Shown: positions 24,830 through 38,135 of the stretch, piece after piece | Layout: every line of letters starts with the position of its first letter | How positions within the stretch are numbered: the first letter of the stretch is position 1 | Source of the DNA: Actinoplanes octamycinicus | GTDB taxonomy: Bacteria; Actinomycetota; Actinomycetes; Mycobacteriales; Micromonosporaceae | Direction of reading: 5' to 3' | Assembly (NCBI RefSeq): GCF_014205225.1 | Contig: NZ_JACHNB010000001.1 | Location: 9,715,501-9,779,500 of the forward strand | Length of the DNA stretch: 64,000 bases | Translations under genes and position numbers: made by a program | Notes under the pieces: model-generated | The model's input: only the letters and a program-made list of their open reading frames with translations | Databases searched by the model: none | Told to the model about the DNA's origin: nothing

Positions 24830-26260
24830 TCAGCGAGGAACGACCTGCTCGACCGCCCACTGGCGCCACGTGTCGAGCTTGTGCTGGACGGTCGCGAGCT
24901 GCTCGCGGACCGGGCCGGGGCCGGTCGAACCGGGCGTGGTGCGGGCCGCGAGCGCCGAGGAGACCGAGAGGACCTCGCGCACCGACGGGTCCAGGTGCTC
25001 GCTCACCGTCTTCAGGTCGTCGTCGGTGAGGTCCTCCAGCTCGCACTCGCGGGCCGAGCAGAGCGCCACCAGCTTGCCGGTGATCTCGTGCGCGTCGCGG
25101 AACGGCACCCCGCGCCGGACCAGCCAGTCGGCCACCTCGGTGGCCAGCGAGAAACCGACCGGGGCGGCGGCCGCGAGGCGGTCCACCCGGACGGTCATCG
25201 TGGAGATCATCCCGGCCAGCGCGGGCAGCAGCAGCTCCAGGGTGTCGACCGCGTCGAAGGCCGGCTCCTTGTCCTCCTGCATGTCCCGGTCATAGGTCAG
25301 CGGCAGGCCCTTGAGCATGGTCAGCACCGCGACCAGGCCGCCGATCAGCCGGCCGCTCTTGCCCCGGGCCAGCTCGGCGATGTCCGCGTTCTTCTTCTGC
25401 GGCATGATCGACGACCCGGTGGCGAACGCGTCGTCCAGCTCCACCCAGCCGAACTCGGTGGAGGTCCAGAGCACCACCTCCTCGCCGAGCCGGGACAGGT
25501 GCACGCCGATCAGGCCGGTGACGAAGAGGAACTCGGCGACGAAGTCACGGTCGGCGACGGCATCCATCGAGTTCGCCGCGGGGGCGGTGAAGCCCAGCTG
25601 CTTGGCGACCGCGGCCGGGTCGAGCGGCAGCGACGAGCCGGCCAGCGCGCCGGAGCCGAGCGGGCTGATCGCGGTGCGCCCGTCCCAGTCGCGCAGCCGC
25701 TCCAGGTCGCGCAGCAGCGGCTGGACGTGGGCGAGCAGCCAGTGACCGAAACTGACCGGCTGCGCGTGCTGCACGTGGGTCATCCCGGGCGCCGGGGTGT
25801 CGACGTTGCGCGCCGCCTGCTCGGTCAGCGCGTCGGCCAGCTCGATCAGCGCGACGGCCACCCCGCGGGCGTGGTCACGCAGGTAGAGCCGCAGGTCGGT
25901 GGCTACCTGATCATTACGCGAGCGGCCGGCCCGGAGCTTGCCGCCGAGCGCGCCGAGCCGCTCCAGCAGGCCGCGCTCCAGGGCGGTGTGCACGTCCTCG
26001 TCCTCGACCGTGGGGCGGAACTCGCCGGCGGCGCAGGCCGACTCCAGGTCGTCCAGCGCGGCCAGCATCCGGCCCAGCTCGTCGGCGTCGAGCAGTCCCG
26101 CGTTCGCCAGCACGCGGGCGTGCGCGCGGGAGGCGAGCAAGTCATAGGGCGCCAGCCGCCAGTCGAACTGGACGCTGACGCTCAACCGGGCCAGGGCCTC
26201 CGCCGGGCCACCGGCGAATCGCGCACCCCAGAGCCGGGTTGGCTCGTCACTCTCCGGCAC
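24830..26260 (-). CDS. argH: argininosuccinate lyase
   Basis: 476 residues. I chose GTG 26258-26260 because AAGGAG lies five bases upstream; a longer GTG start at 26290 exists. The fumarase/aspartase superfamily signature GSSIMPQKKNAD is present with the catalytic-loop serine, as are SGRSRND-type (AGRSRNDQV) and THVQHAQP motifs. It splits argininosuccinate to arginine and fumarate, the last arginine step, in the cytoplasm. It is separated from the main arg operon by three plus-strand genes and is transcribed divergently from dapE. Confidence 0.96.
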   Translation of the reverse strand: MPESDEPTRLWGARFAGGPAEALARLSVSVQFDWRLAPYDLLASRAHARVLANAGLLDADELGRMLAALDDLESACAAGEFRPTVEDEDVHTALERGLLERLGALGGKLRAGRSRNDQVATDLRLYLRDHARGVAVALIELADALTEQAARNVDTPAPGMTHVQHAQPVSFGHWLLAHVQPLLRDLERLRDWDGRTAISPLGSGALAGSSLPLDPAAVAKQLGFTAPAANSMDAVADRDFVAEFLFVTGLIGVHLSRLGEEVVLWTSTEFGWVELDDAFATGSSIMPQKKNADIAELARGKSGRLIGGLVAVLTMLKGLPLTYDRDMQEDKEPAFDAVDTLELLLPALAGMISTMTVRVDRLAAAAPVGFSLATEVADWLVRRGVPFRDAHEITGKLVALCSARECELEDLTDDDLKTVSEHLDPSVREVLSVSSALAARTTPGSTGPGPVREQLATVQHKLDTWRQWAVEQVVPR

Positions 26261-26304
26261 ACCTACTCCTTGATCGTCTGAAACTTCCACCTGACTTTAA
26301 CGCG

Positions 26305-26318
26305 TGCATAATAATACC
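26305..26318. promoter_or_regulatory. possible ARG box / shared promoter between argH and dapE
   Basis: TGCATAATAATACC resembles the TGCAT-N4-ATGCA half-site pattern seen before argC, with one good half. The AT-rich run also offers a -10-like TAATAAT for dapE. The 80-bp gap holds both promoters. Confidence 0.3.
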
Positions 26319-26340
26319 CCACGTCTGATAAAGTTGCATC

Positions 26341-27399
26341 ATGGCTGATCTCGATCTCACCGGCGACGTCGTCGCCCTCACCCGCGTCCTCTGCGACATC
26401 CCCTCGGTCAGCGGCGAGGAGAAGGAGCTCGCCGACGCCGTCGAGGCAGCGCTGCGGAAACTTCCGCATCTGGAGGTCCTGCGCGACGGCGACGCCGTGG
26501 TCGCCCGGACCAACCTGGGCCGCGCCACCCGGGTGGTGCTCGCCGGCCACCTCGACACCGTCCCGATCGCCGGCAACCTGCCGGTTGTCGAGGACGGCGA
26601 CGTGCTGCGCGGCCGCGGCACCGTCGACATGAAGGCCGGGGTCGCCACCACGCTGCACCTCGCCGCGGTGCTGACCGAGCCGCGCTACGACGTCACCTAT
26701 GTCTACTACGACCACGAGGAGGTCGCCGCCAAGCTGAACGGGCTCGGCCGCCTGGTCCGCAACCACCCGGACTGGCTGGCCGGCGACTTCGCCATCCTCG
26801 GCGAGCCGAGCGACGGCACGGTCGAGGGCGGCTGCCAGGGCACCATGCGCGTGAAGATCACCGTGCCCGGGGTGGCCGCGCACGCCGCCCGCTCCTGGAT
26901 CGGCAGCAACGCCATCCACAGCGCCGGCGGGGTGCTCGACGTGCTGCGTGCCTACCAGCCGCGCCGGCCGGTCGTCGAGGGCCTGCAGTACCGGGAGGGC
27001 CTCAACGCCGTGAAGATCGAGGGCGGCATCGCCGGCAACGTCATCCCCGACCTGTGCACCGTCTTCGTCAACTACCGCTTCGCCCCGGACCGCTCGGTCG
27101 AGGAGGCCGAGGCGCACCTGCGCGAGGTCTTCGCCGGCTTCGACCTGGAGGTCACCGACCGCGCCCCGGGCGCCCGCCCCGGCCTCGACCAGCCGGCCGC
27201 CAAGGAGTTCGTCGAGCTGGTCGGCCGCGAGCCGCAGGCCAAACTCGGCTGGACCGACGTGTCCCGCTTCGCCGGCCTCGGCATCCCCGCGGTCAATTAC
27301 GGCCCCGGCGACCCGCTGCAGGCCCACACCGACGGCGAGCACGTGCCGATCGCCGAGATCCGCACCGCCCTGCACAACCTGACCACCTGGTTGAGCTGA
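26341..27399 (+). CDS. dapE: succinyl-diaminopimelate desuccinylase
   Basis: 352 residues from ATG 26341. M20-family metallopeptidase with the metal-binding [17 protein letters not shown] and YDHEEV motifs, a dimerisation insert ([12 protein letters not shown]) and a C-terminal HTDGEHV histidine. It releases succinate from N-succinyl-L,L-diaminopimelate in lysine and peptidoglycan-precursor synthesis. The start codon is close to the presumed promoter and lacks a strong Shine-Dalgarno, so a leaderless or very short leader transcript is likely. Confidence 0.93.
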   Translation: MADLDLTGDVVALTRVLCDIPSVSGEEKELADAVEAALRKLPHLEVLRDGDAVVARTNLGRATRVVLAGHLDTVPIAGNLPVVEDGDVLRGRGTVDMKAGVATTLHLAAVLTEPRYDVTYVYYDHEEVAAKLNGLGRLVRNHPDWLAGDFAILGEPSDGTVEGGCQGTMRVKITVPGVAAHAARSWIGSNAIHSAGGVLDVLRAYQPRRPVVEGLQYREGLNAVKIEGGIAGNVIPDLCTVFVNYRFAPDRSVEEAEAHLREVFAGFDLEVTDRAPGARPGLDQPAAKEFVELVGREPQAKLGWTDVSRFAGLGIPAVNYGPGDPLQAHTDGEHVPIAEIRTALHNLTTWLS

Positions 27400-27553
27400 C
27401 GCTTTCCGGCCGGCGGCCCGGCCCGCTCCATTTTTCGGTACGACCTGGCCGAGGTCCCGCCGAGCCGCCGCGCGGAGATCCCCCTCAAGACCGCCCGGCG
27501 CGCCACGGATGTGGCAGGTGGTCACGGTTCGCCAGCTCGGCGGACGCCACGGG

Positions 27554-28267
27554 ATGATGGTGCCCGTGATGGTGGACCGGAAGATCGTGGATGCCCTGGT
27601 GGAGCTCAACCCGCAACCGCGCGGAGCACGCTGGGCCAGCCTCACCTACTGCATCCTCGACGCGGTCTGGTCGATCGGCGCCCGCTACGACACGGTGGTG
27701 GTCCCGCTGGTCCGGCGCGTCGCCTCCCGGGCCGGCGACGAGAACCCGCTGGCGCCGGGCGGCCCCGACCCGCTGCCGGTGCCGACCTTCCGCACGGCCT
27801 ATCCCGAGGTGGCCGATCTGGAAGCGGTCACCAACAAGCAGCGCACCTCACCCACCGGCGGCATCCTCAAGGCCGACGCGGTCCTGCGCCACGCCCGCGT
27901 CTTCGCCGATCACGGGGTGTACGAACTCGCCACGGCCGCCACCCTGGCGGTCGACGACCCAGCAACCTGGTCGCGCCTGGACGCGGCGCTGGCCGCGGTG
28001 CCCGGCGACGGGCAGTCCCGGATACGCCGCGGCTACCTGTGGATGCTGACCGGCGACGACCACGTGGTGAAGCCCGACCGGATGGTCCTGCGTTGGCTGG
28101 CCCGCCACGGCGCGGACGTCTCCGCCGACGAGGCCCGCGTGCTGCTGGCCGAGCTCGCCCGGATCGTCGCCGAGATCCTGGGCCGCCCGGTGACCCCCTG
28201 GATGATCGACCACGCCATCTGGCTCGACGAGCGGAACCGCCCGGGCGAGCCCGGCGCGGGCCTCTAA
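27554..28267 (+). CDS. conserved hypothetical protein
   Basis: About 237 residues; ATGs at 27509, 27554 and 27569 are all possible and none has a strong ribosome binding site. The chain is soluble and helical. Segments that look conserved include ASLTYCILDAVWSIGARYD, TSPTGGILKADAVLRHA, DHVVKPDRMVLRWL and RPVTPWMIDHAIW. The helix-rich pattern with a K-P-D near the C-terminal third loosely recalls HhH-GPD-like base-excision folds, but I see no catalytic signature and do not assign one. It follows dapE by about 150 bp. Confidence 0.8.
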   Translation: MMVPVMVDRKIVDALVELNPQPRGARWASLTYCILDAVWSIGARYDTVVVPLVRRVASRAGDENPLAPGGPDPLPVPTFRTAYPEVADLEAVTNKQRTSPTGGILKADAVLRHARVFADHGVYELATAATLAVDDPATWSRLDAALAAVPGDGQSRIRRGYLWMLTGDDHVVKPDRMVLRWLARHGADVSADEARVLLAELARIVAEILGRPVTPWMIDHAIWLDERNRPGEPGAGL

Positions 28268-28373
28268 CCGCCGACGCGGGTAGCGGTCTGCCCGCTGTCC
28301 GGGGCGGTCCCGGCCGGTCGCGGTCGCTACCGGCGCGGTGCGCCGATAGCGGGCGCCGAGTAGCTTGGCGGGC

Positions 28374-28892
28374 GTGACCGAGCCAGACGCGAGTTGGGCG
28401 GACCGCATCGTCGCGGAGTTCGGCGACGGCCATCCGGTGGAGATGATCGCCGCGCGGTACGGGCTCACCGTGCCGCAGGTGTATGCCGTGGTGGAGGGTG
28501 AAGTCGGCGCGGCCGGCCAGGTCCAGCCGGGCCACCATCCGCCGCCGGCGTCCTACTATCCGCCGCCGGGTCATGCCCCGCCGGCCTACTATCCGCCTCC
28601 GGGATATCCGGCGCCGCCACCCGGGCAGGCCTACTACCCGCCGCCGGGCCATCCCGGGCAGGCCTACTATCCGCCGCCCGCCTATCCGCAACAACCGGCG
28701 CCTCCGCCGGCTACGGCCCCTTACCCGGCGCCGCCGGCCTTCCCGCACGAGGACGCGATCGTGGCCGAATACGCCGACGGCCACGACGTGACCGCGATCG
28801 CCTACCGCTACGGCCTCACCGCGGACCAGGTCTACGCGGTGGTCCAGCGAGCCCTGCAGGAGGACCCGCCGCCCACTGCCACCGCCGGATGA
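28374..28892 (+). CDS. two-lobed protein: paired HTH-like modules joined by a Tyr/Pro-rich linker
   Basis: 172 residues from GTG 28374 (GGCGGG upstream). Residues about 9-39 (IVAEFGDGHPVEMIAARYGL, then TVPQVYAVVE) and about 124-154 (IVAEYADGHDVTAIAYRYGL, then TADQVYAVVQ) are clear internal repeats of one another, with the spacing of a small helix-turn-helix. Between them lies an 80-residue low-complexity linker of YYPPPG and PPAY units. The repeats suggest DNA or protein binding by two tethered heads; the linker recalls PYY-rich, possibly phase-separating segments. Nothing similar with an assigned function comes to mind. It converges with argG across a strong terminator. Confidence 0.8.
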   Translation: MTEPDASWADRIVAEFGDGHPVEMIAARYGLTVPQVYAVVEGEVGAAGQVQPGHHPPPASYYPPPGHAPPAYYPPPGYPAPPPGQAYYPPPGHPGQAYYPPPAYPQQPAPPPATAPYPAPPAFPHEDAIVAEYADGHDVTAIAYRYGLTADQVYAVVQRALQEDPPPTATAG

Positions 28893-28896
28893 ACGG

Positions 28897-28932
28897 CGTC
28901 ACGCGCTCACCGTGAACGGTGAGCGCGTGACG
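28897..28932. terminator. bidirectional terminator between the two-lobed gene and argG
   Basis: Perfect 17-bp arms, 28897-28913 and 28916-28932, flank a GA loop. It begins 4 bases after one stop codon and ends 26 bases before the other. Confidence 0.9.
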
Positions 28933-28958
28933 AGTCAGCTGGCCGGAGCGCGGTGGCC

Positions 28959-30194
28959 CTACTCGGCCGGGGTTGCCGCGAGGCGGGCGATGCTGCCCGG
29001 CATCGCGTACATGTGGGCGAAGGCCCGGGCCTGCTCGCCGGTCCAGGCCGAGGAGCCGTGGCCGTAGACGATGCCCGCGCGGGTGGCGGCGTCCAGCAGG
29101 CTGTGCGGGCTGGACGAGCCGAGCAGGACGATGTTGCCCTTGTGCAGCTTGACCCGGACGGTGCCGGTGACCCGGGTCTGGCTGGAGTCCAGGAAGGCGC
29201 GGAAGTCGTCCATGATCGGGTCGAAGTAGACGGCCTCGTGGAGCAGGTCGCCGTACGTGTTGCCGAGCTGCGCCTTGGTGGCCTGCTGGCGGTTGGAGAG
29301 GACCAGTTTCTCCAGTTCGCGGTGGGCGGCGATGAGGATCAGCATGCCGGGCGCCTCGAAGCCGACCCGGGCCAGGTTGCCGACCATGGTGGAGCCCATG
29401 TGGATGCCGCGGCCGACGCCGTGCTCGCCGCCGAGCACGTTGAGCTCGGACAGGATCGCGTAGTTCGGCGCGTCGGCGGCGACCAGCGGCTCGCCGTCGA
29501 CGACCGCGGAGGTCACCACGCCCTTGTCGAAGGTGAGGTGCAGCTCGACACCCTCGGCCGGGGCGTCGGCGATCGACTTGGTGTAGGTCCAGGCGTCCTC
29601 CGGCAGGTACTCCCAGCTGCCGTAGGTCTCCTCGCCGCCGATCGAGGTGCCGATCAGACCCTCGTTGATCGAGTACTTCTTGACCTTCTCGCTGACCGCG
29701 AAGCCGCGGCTGCGCAGGAACTCGGCCTCCTCCTCGCGGACCAGCCGCTCGTCCCGGACCGGGGTGATGATCTCCAGGTGCGGGGCCAGGGCCCGGATCA
29801 CCGCGTCGTACCGGACGTGGTCGGCGCCGGCCCCGGTGGAGCCGTGCGCGACGGCGTCCGCGCCGACCCGCAGCGCCACCTCGACGACCTTCTCCGCCTG
29901 GATCAGCCGCTCCGCGCCGACGCACGACGGGTAGGCGCCGTTGCGCAGGTAGTTCGCCTTGATCGCGTAGGTGACCACCCGGTCGTAGAGCTCGGCGCGC
30001 GCGTCGACCACGTGGTGCTCGACGGCGCCCAGCTCCTCGGCGCGGGCCTTGACCGCCTCCGCCTCACCGCTGTGCAGGCCGCCGGTGTCGATGTTCGCGG
30101 TCACCACGTCCCAGCCCTTCTCGCGGAAGTCCACGAGGGCGTACGAGGTGTCCAGCCCACCGGAGAAGGCGAGAACGATCTTGCGCTTGGTCAT
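28959..30194 (-). CDS. argG: argininosuccinate synthase
   Basis: 411 residues. The PP-loop AFSGGLDTS at residues 9-17 binds ATP, and YPSCVGAERL and GSTGAGADHVRYD are typical of the family. It joins citrulline and aspartate. Its ATG overlaps the stop of the unknown gene upstream by 4 nt, making it the last gene of the arg operon, followed by a strong bidirectional terminator. Confidence 0.96.
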   Translation of the reverse strand: MTKRKIVLAFSGGLDTSYALVDFREKGWDVVTANIDTGGLHSGEAEAVKARAEELGAVEHHVVDARAELYDRVVTYAIKANYLRNGAYPSCVGAERLIQAEKVVEVALRVGADAVAHGSTGAGADHVRYDAVIRALAPHLEIITPVRDERLVREEEAEFLRSRGFAVSEKVKKYSINEGLIGTSIGGEETYGSWEYLPEDAWTYTKSIADAPAEGVELHLTFDKGVVTSAVVDGEPLVAADAPNYAILSELNVLGGEHGVGRGIHMGSTMVGNLARVGFEAPGMLILIAAHRELEKLVLSNRQQATKAQLGNTYGDLLHEAVYFDPIMDDFRAFLDSSQTRVTGTVRVKLHKGNIVLLGSSSPHSLLDAATRAGIVYGHGSSAWTGEQARAFAHMYAMPGSIARLAATPAE

Positions 30195-31080
30195 CGGGAC
30201 AGTTCCTTCTCGAGAATCGGCACGTACGTCTTACCGTCTTGCCGGACGTGCCCGGGCGGCAGGACATAGAACTCGCTCCGGCCGGACTCGATCGCCTTCT
30301 GCATCGTCTGCTGGCGCTCGTAGTCGAACGGGTCGAGCAGGAACGACGGCTCCGCGTCGACGGCGCTGGCCGGCAGGGTCAGGTCGGACTGGTAGACGAA
30401 CGAGCCCGGCGAGGTGTGGAACGGCACGGTGGCGACCAGCACCTTCAGCGCGCCGAACTCGGTGTGCACCTTGAGCGCGCTGTTGTCGTACTGGGTCACC
30501 CCGTCCAGTTTCTGCGCCCGGTACGCGGAGAGTGCCAGCGCCTTGGCCGCCTTGCCCAGCCCGACGGCCGGCATCAGCGACCAGAGCGACCAGCCCACCC
30601 AGCGGCCCGGCTCGGCCGACGGCGCGGCGCAGTAGCCGCCGACCGGGACCGGCCCGGTGTACCCGCTGGCCCGCATGTCCTCCTGCACCTTGCGGAGCAG
30701 CTGTTTCACGTCGGTGTCGAAGCGGAACGTGCTGCGCTCGACCATCGCCGCGAACTCGTCCTGCGGCAGGCTGGCGATCAGCGCGGCGGCCGGCATCAGG
30801 ATCAGGTCGACCATCACCCACTGCGGCATCGGGATGCCCCGGTCACCGAAGGCGATGCCGTTGATCACGTTGAACAGGTTCAGGAAGTCGCGCACCGACC
30901 AGTCCCGCTCGGACGTGTCGGTGAAGTCCAGCCAGTTCAGCTTGTAGCCGTACGGCAGCTCGTTGAGCTGCGGCCGGACCGTCTCGTTGGAAGCCAGGAA
31001 GAACTCCACGCCGAGCGCGGCGAGCTTCCCGGTGTGGTCGGCGAAGTCGGGGAAACGCGTCTCCACCGCGGACGAGAAGA

Positions 31081-31084
<4 letters not shown>
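30191..31084 (-). CDS. unknown protein embedded between argR and argG
   Basis: 297 residues. Its ATG overlaps the argR stop and its stop overlaps the argG ATG, 4 nt each, so translation is coupled on both sides. The sequence is soluble, with aromatic-rich conserved-looking stretches: [38 protein letters not shown] and [20 protein letters not shown] see no nucleotide-binding, PLP or metal motif, no signal peptide and no true membrane helix. It is not any of the known arginine enzymes. Position implies a role tied to arginine production, nitrogen storage or operon regulation, but that is inference. Confidence 0.88.
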
Positions 31085-34526
<3,442 letters not shown>

Positions 34527-34530
<4 letters not shown>

Positions 34531-35696
34531 GAGGAGTACGCCGAGTTCTCGTGCACGTAGGCGTGCGACAGGTCGGTGGTCCAGATCGTCGCGTTCATCT
34601 CGCCCTCGTGCAGGTTGATCGTCACCCGCACGTCCCGCTTCGACAGGTCGACCTTGGCCCGGTCCTCGGCGGCGGCGCCGTTCTTGCACACCCAGACGCC
34701 GTTGATCGCCACGTCGATCCGGTCCGGCTCGAAGGCGGCGCTGGTGGTGCCGACCGCGGCCAGGATCCGGCCCCAGTTCGGGTCGTTGCCGAAGAACGCG
34801 GTCTTGACCAGGTTGTTGCCGGCCACGGTCCGGCCCACCTGGACGGCGTCGGCCTCGCTGGCCGCCCCGGCCACCTCGATCGCGATGTGCTTGGTGGCGC
34901 CCTCGGCGTCGGCGATCAGCTGCTGGGCCAGGTCGTGGCAGACCTCGGTGACCGCGGCGGTCAGCTCGGCGAGCGTCGGCTGCCGGTCCGAGGCGCCGCT
35001 GGCCAGCAGCAGCACGGTGTCGTTGGTGGACATGCAGCCGTCCGCGTCGATCCGGTCGAAAGTGACCCGGGTGGCCGCGCGCAGCGCCGCGTCCAGCGTC
35101 TCGTTGTCCGCCGAGGCGTCCGTGGTGATCACCACGAGCATGGTGGCCAGGGCCGGCGCCAGCATGCCGGCGCCCTTCGCGATGCCGCCGACCGACCAGC
35201 CGTCGCGCTGCGCCACCGCGTTCTTCGCCACCGTGTCGGTGGTCATGATGGCCTCGGCGGCGCGCTCCCCGCCGTCCGCGGCGAGCGCCTTGACCGCGGC
35301 GTTCACCCCCGGCAGCAGCTTGTCCATCGGGAGCAGCTCGCCGATCAGGCCGGTCGAGCAGACCGCGATGTCACCGGGGCCGATCATCAGCTTCTTGGTG
35401 GTGCGCAGCACCGCGGCGGTGTGCTCGGCGGTGCTGTGCGTGTCGCGGAAGCCCTGCGAGCCGGTGCACGCGTTGGCGCCGCCCGAGTTGAGCACGACCG
35501 CGCGGATCACGCCGCCCTTGAGCACCTGCTGGCTCCAGAGCACCGGCGCGGCCTTCACCCGGTTGCCGGTGAAGACGCCGGCCGCGGTGTAGTCCGGCCC
35601 CTCGTTGATGACGAGGGCGACGTCGGGGTTTCCGCTGGCCTTGAGCCCGGCGGCGACGCCGGCGGCCTTGAAGCCCTTGGGGTGGGTGACGGTCAC
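34527..35696 (-). CDS. argJ: bifunctional glutamate N-acetyltransferase / ornithine acetyltransferase
   Basis: 389 residues from GTG 35694-35696, overlapping the argC stop. An N-terminal nucleophile enzyme: the self-cleavage site is in [15 protein letters not shown], before the Thr of A-T-M-L. It recycles the acetyl group from N-acetylornithine to glutamate. No separate argA or argE is seen in the window, consistent with a cyclic pathway. Confidence 0.95.
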
Positions 35697-36694
35697 GGTG
35701 CGACTCCGTAGACGCTGAGGCCGGTCGTCTCCGGCAGGCCGAACATGAGGTTGGCGTTCTGCACCGCCTGGCCGGCGGCGCCCTTGCCGAGGTTGTCGAG
35801 CGCGCTGACCACGATGATCCGGCCGGAGTCGACATCGACGGTGGCCTGCAGGTGGCACGAGTTGGAACCGGCGGTGGCCGCGGTGTGCGGCCAGGCGCCC
35901 TCCGGCAGGACGTGTACGAACGGCTCGTCGGCGTAGGCCGCCTGGAGCGCCTCGCGCGGGTCGCCGCCGTTGCGCCGCTTCGTGGTGATCGTCGCCAGGA
36001 TGCCGCGCGGCATCGGCGCCAGGATCGGGGTCATCGACAGCGACGCCGCGCCGGTGGCCTGCTTGATCTCGGCGACGTGCTGGTGCGCGCCCACCTTGTA
36101 GGGCGAGAGGTCACCCATGATCTCGCTGGCCAGCAGGTGCGCCTTGGCGTTGCGGCCAGCGCCCGAGGTGCCGGAGCTGGCGACCACCACCACGTCCTCC
36201 GGGTCGGCGACGCCGGCGGCGATCAGCGGGGCCAGGGCGAGGATGATGGTGGCCGCATAACAACCCGTGTTGGCCACCCGGTCGGCGGCGCGGATCGCGG
36301 CCCGGGCGCCGGGCAGCTCGGGCAGCCCGTAGGTCCAGGTGCCGGCGTGGCCGCCGCCGTAGTAACGGGTCCACTGCTCGGCGCTCTCCAGCCGGAAGTC
36401 GGCGCCCAGGTCGACCACCTTCGCCGTCGGGCTCAGCTGCGCCGCGACGGCCGCCGACTGCCCGTGCGGCAGGGCGAGAAAGACCAGGTCAGCGTCGCTG
36501 AGCGTGGCCGCGTCGGTGGTGCCGAGGGTGAGGTCGAGACCGGTCAGCTGCGGGTGCACGGACGTCACGTGCTGCCCGGCCTGGCTGTGCGCGGTCGCCG
36601 CGATCAGGTCGAACTCGGGGTGCCCGGCCAGCAGGCGCAGCAACTCTCCGCCGGCGTAACCACTTGCCCCGGCCACCGCGACCCGGATTCCCAT
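35693..36694 (-). CDS. argC: N-acetyl-gamma-glutamyl-phosphate reductase
   Basis: 333 residues from ATG 36692-36694, with GGAGGTGGGT immediately upstream. A Rossmann start (VAVAGASGYAGGELLRLL) and the active-site cysteine in VANTGCYAATIIL are present. It is the first gene of argCJBDFR-x-G. An ARG-box-like element lies 10-25 bases before the start. Confidence 0.95.
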   Translation of the reverse strand: MGIRVAVAGASGYAGGELLRLLAGHPEFDLIAATAHSQAGQHVTSVHPQLTGLDLTLGTTDAATLSDADLVFLALPHGQSAAVAAQLSPTAKVVDLGADFRLESAEQWTRYYGGGHAGTWTYGLPELPGARAAIRAADRVANTGCYAATIILALAPLIAAGVADPEDVVVVASSGTSGAGRNAKAHLLASEIMGDLSPYKVGAHQHVAEIKQATGAASLSMTPILAPMPRGILATITTKRRNGGDPREALQAAYADEPFVHVLPEGAWPHTAATAGSNSCHLQATVDVDSGRIIVVSALDNLGKGAAGQAVQNANLMFGLPETTGLSVYGVAP

Positions 36695-36702
36695 ACCCAC
36701 CT

Positions 36703-36719
36703 CCGCATGACTATGCAAA
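36703..36719 (-). promoter_or_regulatory. ARG box in the argC leader
   Basis: On the minus strand the site reads TTTGCATAGTCATGCGG, an imperfect TGCAT-N4-ATGCA palindrome just upstream of the Shine-Dalgarno. This is where ArgR would block the operon. Confidence 0.6.
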
Positions 36720-37112
36720 GAACCGTATCAACTCACATTCCTCACGGCAACCGCGCCGTGCCCGGAGTCACCTTCGCGCGCGAAGCCGACCGCCCGGCGA
36801 CAAATACCGATTTATCGGTCACGAGTTGAAACGCGGCCGCGGCGGCAGACAGGGTGGCGCACAGCGGGCGCGCGGGGCGGGGGCAGCGAGCGGGGGGTGC
36901 GGCGCGCGGCGAACCGGGGCGGCGCGGCGGGCGCGCGGGGCGCGGGGCGGGCGCGCGCATGACGCGGCAGGTCAAGCGGGGCCCGGTGGCAGGACGTGCC
37001 GGCAACGCGGCAGGTCAGGCGGGGCCCGTGGCCGGTCGTGCGGGGTGACCCGGCAGGCAGGGCGGGCGCACGGTCGCGCGGCGCGGGCTGGGCAGGTGCC
37101 AGGCGGGTGGGG
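36720..37112. other. gene-free G-rich stretch
   Basis: The argC promoter must lie at its left end. From 36836 to 37060 the plus strand is very G-rich, with runs GGGG, GGGGG, GGGGGG and GGGG spaced closely at 36874-36917. An imperfect duplicate of about 50 bp (GGCAGGTCAAGCGGGGCCC and GGCAGGTCAGGCGGGGCCC) lies at 36965-37045. No credible gene. Confidence 0.5.
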
Positions 37113-38135
37113 TCAGGGGCGCCGGGACCAGGTGTGCCAGGCGTAGAGCCAGAGCGCCTCGGACTGCAGAATGCCGTCGAAGTCGGCCGGCCCGGGTGGT
37201 GGCCGCCGGGCCTCCTGGCGGGAACGCCACGCCTCCTGCGCCGGGCGGCTCGGCACGGCGGTGGACAGGCCGGTGACGTAGAGCAGTGTCTCGTTGATCG
37301 CGCGCTCCCGCAGCGCGGCGTCCGCCCGGAACCACGGCGCGTCCCGGGACAGCGTGGTGAGCTGCGACAACAGGTCGGTGACCGCGGCGTCGGCAACGTC
37401 CTCCGGCTGACCGGACAGATCGGCCTGGCGACGCACCGCGGCCGCCCACAGCTCACTCCAGGACGACGGCAGTCGCGGCACCGGACCGCCCTCCGCCTGC
37501 CACACCTCCGACTCGCGTGCCTCTTGCAGCACCACGTCGACCAGCACCCGGTGCGGCTCCCCGGGCGGCACCGGCGACTCCGGCACCGGCTCGGCCTCCG
37601 GCCATCGCTCCAGGTCCGGCAGCGGCGCGTCGAGCATCTCGTCGATCTCGGCGCCGGGCAGGATGCCCAGGCGAGATGCGAACCCTTTCCGGTACGCGGT
37701 GAGCCCCACCTCCACCTCGCCGAACAAACCGGCCTCCAGGACGATCCGGGCCGCCCACCAGTCGGCCCCGGCGTGCAGCACCACCGCGGTCAGGTCCCGC
37801 CCGTCGATACTGACCGCCCGCTCCGACGTGGCCCAGCTGACCTCGGCGAACCTGATCCCGGCCATCCGCAGCTGCTCCTCCAGCACCTCCCGCAGCCCGG
37901 ACGACGACCCGCTCGTCCCGGACCACCGGGCGGTCTCCACGGTCAGCCACGACTCCGCGCCCCCATAGCGAACGACCACGCTGGTCAGCACGTCGTCACT
38001 GCTGCCCCAGCCGTCGATCCGCCCGCCCTCCGCGCCGGGCACCCCGATCATCGGAAGCCGCCCGGCCGCCAGCCCACGCCGCAGCTCAGCCCGGTGATCC
38101 CGCCACCCCGGCAGATCTCCCGCCGCGAATCTCAT
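37113..38135 (-). CDS. hypothetical protein, 340 aa
   Basis: From ATG 38133-38135 with GGGGGAGGGTGGGG upstream. Soluble and acidic, with Trp-rich C-terminus (ALWLYAWHTWSRRP). Segments such as DVLTSVVVRYGGAESWLTVETARW and ADWWAARIVLEAGLFGEVEVGL suggest an alpha-beta protein. No known domain recognised. It is monocistronic, between the arg operon and a repeat-rich intergenic region. Confidence 0.85.
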   Translation of the reverse strand: MRFAAGDLPGWRDHRAELRRGLAAGRLPMIGVPGAEGGRIDGWGSSDDVLTSVVVRYGGAESWLTVETARWSGTSGSSSGLREVLEEQLRMAGIRFAEVSWATSERAVSIDGRDLTAVVLHAGADWWAARIVLEAGLFGEVEVGLTAYRKGFASRLGILPGAEIDEMLDAPLPDLERWPEAEPVPESPVPPGEPHRVLVDVVLQEARESEVWQAEGGPVPRLPSSWSELWAAAVRRQADLSGQPEDVADAAVTDLLSQLTTLSRDAPWFRADAALRERAINETLLYVTGLSTAVPSRPAQEAWRSRQEARRPPPGPADFDGILQSEALWLYAWHTWSRRP

